A stretch of DNA of 5,659 nt from SZUA-35 sp037969565 (lineage in GTDB: Bacteria; Actinomycetota; Acidimicrobiia; Acidimicrobiales; SZUA-35). A model generated the notes under the pieces. The model had not been told where the DNA came from and did no database searches. It saw only the letters and a list, made by a program, of their open reading frames with translations. Positions 1 through 5,649 of the stretch are shown here, piece by piece. The DNA is taken from the NCBI GenBank assembly GCA_037969565.1, contig JBBKXQ010000184.1, positions 1 through 5,659 on the forward strand, given 5' to 3'. Both the position numbers and the translations under genes were made by a program. Position 1 is the stretch's first letter. Every line of letters begins with the position of its first letter.

Positions 1-651
1 CTTCACTACCGTCGTCGGTGGAGCGGACGCCGTTCTCGGGTCTGGCTGTGTGGTCGGCGAGACAGTCGACACCACGAATGCCGGGAGTGCAGACGTACTC
101 GATTGCCGCTGTCCCGTCGAAGTCTGGGCCGGACTGACCGTGGTCGGTGCCTCTACGACAACGTGCTGGGCCGCCCCGGCGAACAAGCCGGCGTCGACTA
201 CTGGGTCAGCCTCCTCACCACCGGCATCCCACCAGCCAACGTGCTGGCGGCCTTTGCTGACTCGCGAGAAAACATCACCAACACCCGCACCACCTACCCC
301 CTCACCTCCACCCAATCGAAAGTGCTGCGCCTCTACCGAGCAGGCTTCGGCCGCATACCCGACCACGCCGGCTTCGACTACTGGACCAGCCTCCACAACC
401 AAGGCACCACCCTGCAATCGTTGGCTACGTCGTTCCTCGCCTCACCCGAATCACAAACCGTGTTCGGTGCCGCACCCACCAACCTCGAATTCGTGAACAA
501 GCTCTACAACAACGTGCTGGGCCGCTCCGGCGAAGCAGCGGGCATCGACTACTGGACCAACCTTCTCAGCAGCGGCACCCCCCGAGCCACCATCCTCGTC
601 GCCTTCAGCGAAAGCGCCGAAAACATCGACGCCACCGGCACCACCCCTTAG
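1..651 (+). CDS. DUF4214 repeat protein, C-terminal part (5' end outside window, frame uncertain before ~150)
   Basis: The frame ending at the TAG at 649-651 shows three DUF4214 units of 57-60 residues. They begin LYDNVLGRPGEQAGVDYW (from 151), LYRAGFGRIPDHAGFDYW (from 331) and LYNNVLGRSGEAAGIDYW (from 502). DUF4214 units occur in secreted or surface proteins of bacteria, often next to calcium-binding or adhesion modules; their biochemical role is not settled. The protein ends 19 residues after the last AFSESAENI-type helix, with no anchor or sorting signal. This frame is open back to base 1, but before about 150 it reads as an arginine-rich string that does not resemble DUF4214. The +1 frame over the same bases looks more protein-like (FTTVVGGADAVLGSG and onward). 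The real upstream part may therefore be in another frame (frameshift, or junction of unrelated DNA), or the gene may be a fragment. Family assignment is firm; the 5' boundary and intactness are not. A TTG at 103 is the only plausible internal start and has no clear ribosome-binding site. Confidence 0.72.
   Translation, partial: LHYRRRWSGRRSRVWLCGRRDSRHHECRECRRTRLPLSRRSLGRTDRGRCLYDNVLGRPGEQAGVDYWVSLLTTGIPPANVLAAFADSRENITNTRTTYPLTSTQSKVLRLYRAGFGRIPDHAGFDYWTSLHNQGTTLQSLATSFLASPESQTVFGAAPTNLEFVNKLYNNVLGRSGEAAGIDYWTNLLSSGTPRATILVAFSESAENIDATGTTP
151..648 (+). repeat. Three tandem DUF4214 units
   Basis: The units start at 151, 331 and 502, each marked by LY-x(3)-[LF]GR followed by AG-[VFI]-DYW. 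Units 1 and 3 are the closest pair: both carry the DNA string ctctacracaacgtgctggg and end with an AF-[AS]-[DE]-S-x-ENI helix. Unit 2 is more divergent (GFGRIPDHAGFDYW, SFLASPES). The near-identity of units 1 and 3 at DNA level makes recombination between them possible. Confidence 0.75.
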
Positions 652-694
652 AAAAAACTGCCAAACCAACGGTCTTCCGGAAGCGTCGTTCCGA

Positions 695-707
695 CCACCC
701 TGGGTGG
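695..707. promoter_or_regulatory. 13-bp perfect dyad upstream of the LAL regulator gene
   Basis: CCACCC-T-GGGTGG is a perfect 6+1+6 inverted repeat in the 99-bp gap between the DUF4214 gene and the regulator gene, ending 43 bp before the chosen GTG start. This position would suit an operator for autoregulation or for another factor. It could also fold as a small hairpin (CCAC/GTGG). No convincing -10/-35 pair is visible in the gap, so a regulatory role is inferred from symmetry and place only. Confidence 0.25.
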
Positions 708-750
708 ATTGCCTTTCGTCAAGCGGGTTTCGGCAGGCCACAATGGTCCC

Positions 751-3720
751 GTGCCATCCCAAGGCTCAAAAACGGGAGAACGAGATCAAGCGCGCCTCGT
801 CGGTCGATCCGACGAGTTGGCCCTGCTGCGCGGATACGCCGATCTTTCCGTCGAGCAGGGAGCACAAAAGGTTCTCATCACGGGCGACGCCGGAATCGGA
901 AAGAGCAGCCTCACCACGTCGTTCATGCGCCAATTGGCCGGCGAAGGGTGGGGCATACACGTCGGCCATTGCATCGAGTACGCCGATCGCCCAGTGCCAT
1001 TCGGTCCGATCGAGCACATTCTTCGGTCACTCCTCGTCGACAATCTCGAACATCTCGACGCGACCGTCGACCTGTTCCGGGCAGACCTCGCCACGCTCCT
1101 GCCAGAGTTCCGAAGTGACACCGAACTGGTCACATCTTCGGTTGCCGACGTCGACCGCCTGTTCGGCGTGATCTCCTCAGTTCTCACCGAAGCGTCCCGC
1201 CGTCGCCCCTTCATCGTCCTCGTCGAGGACATCCATTGGGCAGACCCCGCCACTCGCGATCTTCTCACCGCCCTCGGCCACAACTTGCGAAGCGCCCGTG
1301 TTCTGCTCGTCGCTACCGCCAGGACGGGGGCCCTCGATCGAGGTCACCCGCTGCGCACGTGGATGGCTGAACGCCGCCGATTCCCCAATGTCCACGGCAT
1401 CGATTTGGAGGGGCTGACCCACGAAGAACTCGGTGCGCAAGCCCTCCACATTCTCGACGAGGCTCCGAGCGATGACTTCCTCGACAACCTCCTGCAGCGA
1501 ACGGGCGGGAATGCCTACTTCGCTCACGAGCTGCTGACCGCGCACCGTAATGGAGTCGATGCGCTTCCCGAGTCGCTCACCGAGTTCCTGACGAGTCGGG
1601 TCGAACAACGGAGTGACGATGAGCGTTCCGTGCTTCGGGCCCTGGCCGTGGCCGGAGGAACTGCGGGCCACCGAATGCTCGAGCGTATGGCGGAGGGCGT
1701 TGCAGTCGGACCTGTCCTGCGCTCGCTCTTCGACGCCGCCCTCGTGGTCGCCAGCGGGACCGAGTACAAGTTCCGTCACGCCCTGCTGCGTGATGCCATT
1801 CTCCAGGATGTGCTGCCCTTCGAGGCCCAAGAGCTTCATCGCCTTGCGGCCGAAGCGATCTCGAGCGATCCGAAGCGTGGCAACACGCCCAGCGGTCTCG
1901 CCAGCCTCGCTCTCCACTGGCACCGCGCCGGCGTCGCCGAGCAGACGTTGCCCACCGCGATACAGGCCGCGGAAGCGTCCGCTCGGGTCTCGGCGTTCGA
2001 GACCGCGGCCGAACTCGCATTGCAGGCGATCTCGGCCTGGGAGGAGGTGGCGGAACCCGAAGAACTCTCGGGACTACGACGGGACACGCTCTTCTTACGG
2101 GCCGCCGATTGGCTGATTCTGTCCAATCGTGGAGCGGAGGCCGTGACGCTGTTGAGCGAGGCACTCGACGGCTGGGCTCGAGAACTCCCCGGCGGACGCA
2201 AGGCATTGATCCTCGCCACGGCGTCGGCGACATTGTTTCGACAGGCCCGAACTGCCGAGGCCATCAACTTTCTCGGCCAGGCCAAGCAGATTCTCGGAGA
2301 TGAGGAATCTCCCGAGGCGGCGGAGGTGCACTACATCATTGCCCGGCAAGCCATCACCGATGGACTGGCCGGACCGGCGCTGGTCGCAGCCGATCTGGCT
2401 GTCGAAATGGCAACGCGATATGGCCCCGAACCCATTCTCATCGGCGCCATGACCGTGCAGGCGTTGGCCACCGGAGCGCTGCAAACGTCGGCCGGAGGCG
2501 TGGCGATCGCGAGAGAAGCGCGCAGCCGGGCCCTCGCCGCCGGATATCCGAGCCAGGTGGCTGCCTCGTACCGGGTGGAAATGCAGATCTTCACCGTGCA
2601 AGACGGACGGACCGACGAATCGATCAGATCGCAGATCGAGGGCCTCCAGTTTGCGGCCGAGCGTTGCGGTCCCAGAATCACCGAAGAAATGCGCCACGAC
2701 CTCGCCTTGGGCTACGTCGAGGCCGGCCGATTCCTCGAAGCCAAGCCATTGCTGGATCTGCTGATCAAACAACCCTCGCAAGGCCTTCGCGAGATGATGG
2801 TGCACCAGACAGCCGCGCTCAACGCCATCTGGCTACGAGAGCTGGATCAGGCCGAGGTCCACCTCGAGCGGTCGGCCTCCTTGGCCGAGAGCTACCAGTC
2901 GGCTCAGGAAACTGGTCTGCACGCCCGACTCCGGGCCGAACTCGCTCGCCACTCAGGTGCACTCGATCAGGCGCTCGACTTGATCGATCGTGCGCTGAGC
3001 CTTCAGGAGGGAAACGACAACGTCAGTTTCACCCGCGAGTCGATGCTCGAGAAGGTGAGGATCGTCAAAGCCCTCGCCAACCGGGGGCGCGCTGACGCGC
3101 CGTCACTACTCGCTGATCTGCAGCAGTCGATCGACCGCTTCGACCACGACGGCCCTGCGAACCTGGCGATGGTTTCGTTGATGCGACTGGAGCTCGGATC
3201 GATCGAAGGACCGCTCGACCTGGAACGAGCCGTGGCCTGCGCTGAACAGCTCCGCAGCTGTGGCTGGCGATACGAAGAGGCGCTCGTCCGACTCATGGTC
3301 ATCGAACAACTCCAAGCAACCAGTCGGCGGCCGGCCGAGCTCGAAACCCGATTCGAAGCGGATCTCGAGACACTCCGAGGTCTGGCCACAGTCGAGGGGA
3401 TGGACTGGATCGCCGCTCGAGTCGACCAGATCGCGGCGGGGGCGCACATCGGGCTTCACGTCGAAGACCGCCCCAAGATCGTCGAGAAGGTGCTGCCCCA
3501 CCACCTCACCGAGCGGGAGATGGAGGTGCTCGCCCAACTCGCTCTGGGACTCACCAACAAACAGATCGGGGAGAAGCTCTACGTGAGTTCTCGTACCGTG
3601 AGCACGCATGTCTCCAACATCCTGGCCAAGCTCGGCGTTGCGAATCGGGCCGGAGCCGGCGCCGCCTACCACCGCCTCGCCCTGGACGAACCCGGCGTGA
3701 TCGACCTTCGGGACCCTTGA
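751..3720 (+). CDS. LAL-family transcriptional regulator (AAA/STAND ATPase + LuxR HTH)
   Basis: This is a large cytoplasmic transcription activator of the LuxR/LAL type, about 989 residues, the usual size for the family. Domains in order: an AAA_16-type ATPase beginning at LVGRSDELALLRGY (residues 16-29), with Walker A GDAGIGKS (45-52), Walker B FIVLVEDIHWADP (154-166) and the conserved RTGGNAYFAHELL segment (250-262); a long alanine- and leucine-rich helical middle (about 300-900), probably TPR-like; and a LuxR/GerE helix-turn-helix at about 917-976 (LTEREMEVLAQLALGLTNKQIGEKL, then the recognition helix SSRTVSTHVSNILAKLGV). In this family ATP binding and ligand or protein contacts to the helical region control DNA binding; the ligand here cannot be told. 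The ATPase motifs look complete. The start is taken as GTG 751, 15 residues before the LVGR motif, with a weak AGG 13 bp upstream. TTG 709 would add 14 unremarkable residues and has no properly spaced Shine-Dalgarno. LAL regulators often sit in specialised-metabolite clusters, but the target here is unknown. Confidence 0.93.
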   Translation: MPSQGSKTGERDQARLVGRSDELALLRGYADLSVEQGAQKVLITGDAGIGKSSLTTSFMRQLAGEGWGIHVGHCIEYADRPVPFGPIEHILRSLLVDNLEHLDATVDLFRADLATLLPEFRSDTELVTSSVADVDRLFGVISSVLTEASRRRPFIVLVEDIHWADPATRDLLTALGHNLRSARVLLVATARTGALDRGHPLRTWMAERRRFPNVHGIDLEGLTHEELGAQALHILDEAPSDDFLDNLLQRTGGNAYFAHELLTAHRNGVDALPESLTEFLTSRVEQRSDDERSVLRALAVAGGTAGHRMLERMAEGVAVGPVLRSLFDAALVVASGTEYKFRHALLRDAILQDVLPFEAQELHRLAAEAISSDPKRGNTPSGLASLALHWHRAGVAEQTLPTAIQAAEASARVSAFETAAELALQAISAWEEVAEPEELSGLRRDTLFLRAADWLILSNRGAEAVTLLSEALDGWARELPGGRKALILATASATLFRQARTAEAINFLGQAKQILGDEESPEAAEVHYIIARQAITDGLAGPALVAADLAVEMATRYGPEPILIGAMTVQALATGALQTSAGGVAIAREARSRALAAGYPSQVAASYRVEMQIFTVQDGRTDESIRSQIEGLQFAAERCGPRITEEMRHDLALGYVEAGRFLEAKPLLDLLIKQPSQGLREMMVHQTAALNAIWLRELDQAEVHLERSASLAESYQSAQETGLHARLRAELARHSGALDQALDLIDRALSLQEGNDNVSFTRESMLEKVRIVKALANRGRADAPSLLADLQQSIDRFDHDGPANLAMVSLMRLELGSIEGPLDLERAVACAEQLRSCGWRYEEALVRLMVIEQLQATSRRPAELETRFEADLETLRGLATVEGMDWIAARVDQIAAGAHIGLHVEDRPKIVEKVLPHHLTEREMEVLAQLALGLTNKQIGEKLYVSSRTVSTHVSNILAKLGVANRAGAGAAYHRLALDEPGVIDLRDP

Positions 3721-3722
3721 AG

Positions 3723-3762
3723 CCGAGCACCTGTCAGCTCGCCCAACTGGGTTGGTGCTCGG
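3723..3762 (+). terminator. Hairpin after the LAL gene (possible terminator or attenuating structure)
   Basis: CCGAGCACC (3723-3731) pairs perfectly with GGTGCTCGG (3754-3762), starting 3 bp after the regulator stop. The 22-nt loop contains CCAAC-TGG-GTTGG, a competing inner hairpin (3743-3755). There is no T-tract after it, so it would be a weak intrinsic terminator. It may instead slow read-through or protect the 3' end. It covers TTG 3752 and GTG 3755, which argues for the later start of the following gene. Confidence 0.4.
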
Positions 3763-3775
3763 ACGGAAGCGGTGC

Positions 3776-3779
3776 GAGG
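3776..3779 (+). promoter_or_regulatory. Ribosome-binding site for the EamA transporter, deciding the TTG start
   Basis: GAGG lies 8 nt before TTG 3788. The other in-frame starts, TTG 3752 and GTG 3755, lack such a site and fall inside the hairpin arm at 3754-3762. Confidence 0.5.
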
Positions 3780-3787
3780 CTGCGCAC

Positions 3788-4768
3788 TTGAGTTCGCGTC
3801 TCGTCCTCGTCACCGTCTTTGTCGTCGCGCTGTTGATCGGCGGCAATTTCACCGCACTCAAGTTCGCTCTCGAACACACCACGCCGCTCCTCATGGCCAG
3901 CATGAGAACCGTTGTCGGCGGAAGCTTCCTCCTGGGTTTCGCCCTTCTGCGTGGTGAGAAACTTCCCCGCCGCCTCGATGATCTCGGCCGAATCTTCGTG
4001 GTGTCGTTCAGTATCACGACCGTGTCGAGTGGGCTGCTGCTCATCGGAGTGAGCCGAGTGCCGGCCGGGGTGGCATCACTGGTTTCGAGCACGATGCCGC
4101 TCTTCACCGCCGCACTGAGCGTTCTGCTGATCGGAGCCCGGATCAACCGGCTGGGTTTGATCGGCATGGGTGTCGGTTTCTGCGGAACGGTCGTGTTGGC
4201 CTCCTCGTCGTTGTCAGGGGACTCTCAGGCTCTGGGCATCCTCGCTCTTGTCGTCTCCGCCCTTGCTTGGGCGTTCGGCACCGTCTTCATGAAATGGAAA
4301 GACCTCAGCCGGGTGACGCCGGTGATGCTGGTCGGTGTGCAACTCATCATGTCGGCGGTGGTGCTGGTGCCCTTTGCCCTGGTCGTCGAGGGGACAGCTC
4401 GAACGGATTGGTCGCTCGGCCTGTTCGTACCCTTGGCTTATGCCGCCATCCCGGCCAATGCGGTGACGTTCGCGCTGATGGCAACGGTTGTTCGCAGGGC
4501 GACACCCACGCAGGCGTCGGCCACGGCCTATCTCAACCCGGTGTTCGGTGTGTTCTTCGGCTGGATCATTCGAGGCGAAGTGCTGGGCTTCCTCGAATTG
4601 GCCGGCGGACTCTTCGTGATTGCCGGGGTGTATCTGCTGGTCACATCGACGGCCCGAGCAGTTCCTCGGCAGCTCGATTCACACGTCGCCGGATCGCCGG
4701 AACTCGAGCACCCAACGCACCATGACGACGGTCGCCACCACCAACCAGGGCCAGGGGGACGACAGTAG
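3788..4768 (+). CDS. EamA/DMT-superfamily transporter
   Basis: This is an integral inner-membrane protein of about 326 residues with roughly ten hydrophobic segments in two EamA repeats (about 6-137 and 149-286), the normal architecture and length of drug/metabolite transporters. The first repeat starts VLVTVFVVALLIGGNFTALK and includes GVASLVSSTMPLFTAALSVLL. The second holds the family signature ATAYLNPVFGVFFGW with an acidic residue following (IIRGE, about 261-264). Members export or exchange amino acids, nucleosides, drugs or other small metabolites; the substrate cannot be predicted. The TTG 3788 start is preferred because of the GAGG site and because the first helix then begins within five residues; TTG 3752 or GTG 3755 would add 11-12 residues. 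It lies 67 bp after the LAL gene on the same strand, so co-transcription is possible but a hairpin intervenes. After residue 286 comes a hydrophilic, histidine-rich tail (HPTHHDDGRHH); its last 30 codons lie antisense to the neighbouring minus-strand gene. Confidence 0.9.
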   Translation: MSSRLVLVTVFVVALLIGGNFTALKFALEHTTPLLMASMRTVVGGSFLLGFALLRGEKLPRRLDDLGRIFVVSFSITTVSSGLLLIGVSRVPAGVASLVSSTMPLFTAALSVLLIGARINRLGLIGMGVGFCGTVVLASSSLSGDSQALGILALVVSALAWAFGTVFMKWKDLSRVTPVMLVGVQLIMSAVVLVPFALVVEGTARTDWSLGLFVPLAYAAIPANAVTFALMATVVRRATPTQASATAYLNPVFGVFFGWIIRGEVLGFLELAGGLFVIAGVYLLVTSTARAVPRQLDSHVAGSPELEHPTHHDDGRHHQPGPGGRQ

Positions 4769-5389
4769 CGAGATGACCTGTTCGGTGCCGCCCGCTGTCC
4801 GCTCGTAGGAACGCCCGAGCCACGTGAGGAAGGCGACGACAGCCGCGATCACAGCGACGGCCAGGCCGGTGTAAACCGCACTCGTCGCAACTGCACGTCG
4901 GGCTGCTGCCTTGTTCACTTTCGAACCGCCGAGGACGACCTCGCCGACGGCAACCGCCGTGGAACCCAGCATGAACCCGATGAACACCCGTTCTCGAATG
5001 TTGCGGTCCTTCCACACTCGCGTCAGGCCCAGGCCCTCCACGCCTCCCGCTGCGACTCTATGGAAGAGCACCTCGGCCGAACTCGTGAAGGTGGACAGGG
5101 CGGCGAGTGCCGTGAAACCGGACATGGTCTGCTGAACCGCGGTGAAGAGGAAACCGACAATGGGTAGGAGATAGATGCTGTTGCTTCCCGGGTTGTCATC
5201 GAGGATGTTGGCCAGAATCCAGGGAGTGACCGTTTCGTTCCCAGGCCCCCACTCATAGACCAACCACGCAACCGCGGCCGCGAGCAACAACCACTGCCGC
5301 AGGGAGGCGCGGGCGAAGTCGTGACCGAGGGCTTGACGAAGAGTCGTGGCTCCGGGCAGGCCCGGTTCGGCGGGAATCTCAGCGGGCAT
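4679..5389 (-). CDS. Uncharacterised multi-pass membrane protein, 236 aa
   Basis: I do not recognise this family. The protein starts at ATG 5389 with a soluble N-terminus of about 31 residues. Hydrophobic stretches follow at about 33-47 (WLLLAAAVAWLVYEW), 71-98 (SIYLLPIVGFLFTAVQQ and onward, perhaps one long or two short helices), 134-154 (RVFIGFMLGSTAVAVGEVVL), 168-191 and 212-229 (PWPWLVVATVVMVRWVLE). A loop at about 110-133 carries several basic residues (FHR, RVWKDRNIRER), and another at 155-165 is also basic (GGSKVNKAAARR); by the positive-inside rule both should be cytoplasmic. No catalytic motif, ABC or permease signature is visible. It is transcribed away from the repeat-peptide gene, with a shared 182-bp control region. 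No strong Shine-Dalgarno precedes the ATG. The gene overlaps the transporter gene tail to tail by 90 bp. Roles such as immunity, export or sensing for the peptide are speculation; an unrelated membrane protein is equally possible. Confidence 0.8.
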   Translation of the reverse strand: MPAEIPAEPGLPGATTLRQALGHDFARASLRQWLLLAAAVAWLVYEWGPGNETVTPWILANILDDNPGSNSIYLLPIVGFLFTAVQQTMSGFTALAALSTFTSSAEVLFHRVAAGGVEGLGLTRVWKDRNIRERVFIGFMLGSTAVAVGEVVLGGSKVNKAAARRAVATSAVYTGLAVAVIAAVVAFLTWLGRSYERTAGGTEQVISLLSSPWPWLVVATVVMVRWVLEFRRSGDV

Positions 5390-5444
5390 GTGGTCGAACC
5401 GTCGAGCCTTCCGGGGAGTGGCGGCGAGATCGCCGACCCTCCGG

Positions 5445-5473
5445 AATCTACGTCATGACGTACGTGAGCCCAA
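5445..5473 (-). promoter_or_regulatory. Candidate promoter of the minus-strand membrane-protein gene
   Basis: Read on the minus strand, TTGGGC (5473-5468), a 17-nt spacer and TAGATT (5450-5445) form a weak sigma70-like pair (3/6 and 4/6 matches), about 55 bp before ATG 5389. The perfect TACGTCATGACGTA palindrome covers most of the spacer and the first -10 bases, an arrangement expected for repression. The matches are poor and actinobacterial promoters vary, so this is tentative. Confidence 0.22.
5449..5462. promoter_or_regulatory. Putative operator 1: perfect 14-bp palindrome TACGTCATGACGTA
   Basis: TACGTCA is followed directly by its inverse TGACGTA, with no mismatch. It lies in the divergent intergenic region, 59 bp before the minus-strand gene and 109 bp before the peptide gene. 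A partial further copy, TACGTGA (5461-5467), overlaps its right edge. Such a site would fit a homodimeric regulator such as a TetR or GntR type; I cannot assign one. Confidence 0.5.
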
Positions 5474-5489
5474 TACGTCATTTGACGGA
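5474..5489. promoter_or_regulatory. Putative operator 2: TACGTCA-TT-TGACGGA, overlapping a TTGACG box
   Basis: An exact TACGTCA half-site (5474-5480) faces TGACGGA (5483-5489), one mismatch from the perfect inverse, across a 2-bp spacer. Its centre is 26 bp from that of operator 1, so the two sites lie on roughly the same to slightly offset helix face. TTGACG (5482-5487) inside it resembles a -35 element for the peptide gene. The best -10-like hexamer, CATAGT (5512-5517), is 24 bp away, too far for a standard promoter, so the plus-strand promoter is not settled. Confidence 0.42.
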
Positions 5490-5560
5490 TCCGCTCCCCC
5501 GAGCGATGCCTCATAGTGAATCTCAGAACGAAGCGAGCAGCCGGCCCGCAACTCGAAAAT

Positions 5561-5567
5561 GGGAGAA
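5561..5567 (+). promoter_or_regulatory. Ribosome-binding site deciding the peptide start
   Basis: GGGAGAA sits in an A-rich context with its GGGAG core 6 nt before ATG 5572. It is the best Shine-Dalgarno in the window. It favours ATG 5572 over the in-frame ATG 5506 and ATG 5455; the latter lies within operator 1. Confidence 0.7.
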
Positions 5568-5571
5568 TCAA

Positions 5572-5649
5572 ATGATCAAAGTAACGGGAGCCGAATGGGG
5601 AGCAAACCGGGGCGCCGAGTGGGGAGCAAGCTGGGGCGCCGAATGGTGA
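5572..5649 (+). CDS. 25-residue Trp-rich peptide made of five GA-x-x tetrapeptides
   Basis: ATG 5572 to TGA 5647-5649 encodes MIKVT followed by GAEW, GANR, GAEW, GASW and GAEW, ending exactly at the stop. It has four tryptophans, five Gly-Ala pairs, three glutamates and no cysteine, and no membrane segment or signal peptide. The start is supported by GGGAG six nt upstream. I do not recognise the family. The perfect tetrapeptide periodicity and C-terminal Trp suggest a repeated core for a modifying enzyme, as in some ribosomally made peptide (RiPP) precursors, but only five residues would be left as a leader. Starting at ATG 5506 would give 47 residues with a 22-residue hydrophilic leader, but that stretch has low GC at third positions and no good ribosome-binding site. 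Alternatives are a Trp-codon-sensing leader peptide for a downstream gene, or a chance small ORF; the ribosome-binding site and repeat make chance less likely. An ATG for a possible next gene overlaps its stop. Confidence 0.66.
   Translation: MIKVTGAEWGANRGAEWGASWGAEW
5587..5646 (+). repeat. 24-bp in-frame tandem repeat, 2.5 units, inside the peptide gene
   Basis: Units are 5587-5610 (GAEWGANR), 5611-5634 (GAEWGASW) and the half unit 5635-5646 (GAEW). The shared DNA core is GGNGCCGARTGGGGAGCA. The few differences are mostly synonymous (gga/ggc, gaa/gag) or fall in the variable tetrapeptide (aaccgg versus agctgg). This suggests duplication followed by selection on the protein pattern. Confidence 0.75.

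Noticed and set aside
671..696. Imperfect hairpin after the DUF4214 gene (GGTC..GGAA / TTCC..GACC)
   Set aside because: The stem needs a 4-nt bulge and is not followed by a T-run, so it is too weak to call a terminator.
2095..2805. Minus-strand open frame inside the LAL gene
   Set aside because: Antisense to the helical middle of the regulator; Gly/Arg/His-rich product without recognisable motifs.
3086..3101. GGCGCG-CTGA-CGCGCC hairpin inside the LAL gene
   Set aside because: It lies within a continuous coding frame and is easily explained by GC-rich codons.
3106..4167. Long open frame on the minus strand (353 codons)
   Set aside because: It lies antisense to the LAL HTH end and the transporter start, both clearly coding. 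Its product is Arg/Ser/Pro-rich with no domain, as expected of a shadow frame in GC-rich DNA.
5023..5571. Minus-strand open frame overlapping the membrane-protein gene in another frame
   Set aside because: Composition is Ser/Pro/Arg-rich, and the frame at 4679-5389 encodes clean hydrophobic helices, so that frame is the real one.
5455..5571. Longer N-terminal extension of the repeat peptide (ATG 5455 or ATG 5506)
   Set aside because: ATG 5455 is inside the perfect palindrome and overlaps the candidate promoters. Neither start has a good Shine-Dalgarno, the stretch has low third-position GC, and the strong GGGAG site falls just before ATG 5572. ATG 5506 is kept as a minor alternative.
5587..5646. 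CRISPR-like or other noncoding short repeat
   Set aside because: Units are directly adjacent without unique spacers, keep codon phase, and differ mostly at synonymous sites, so they are a coding repeat.
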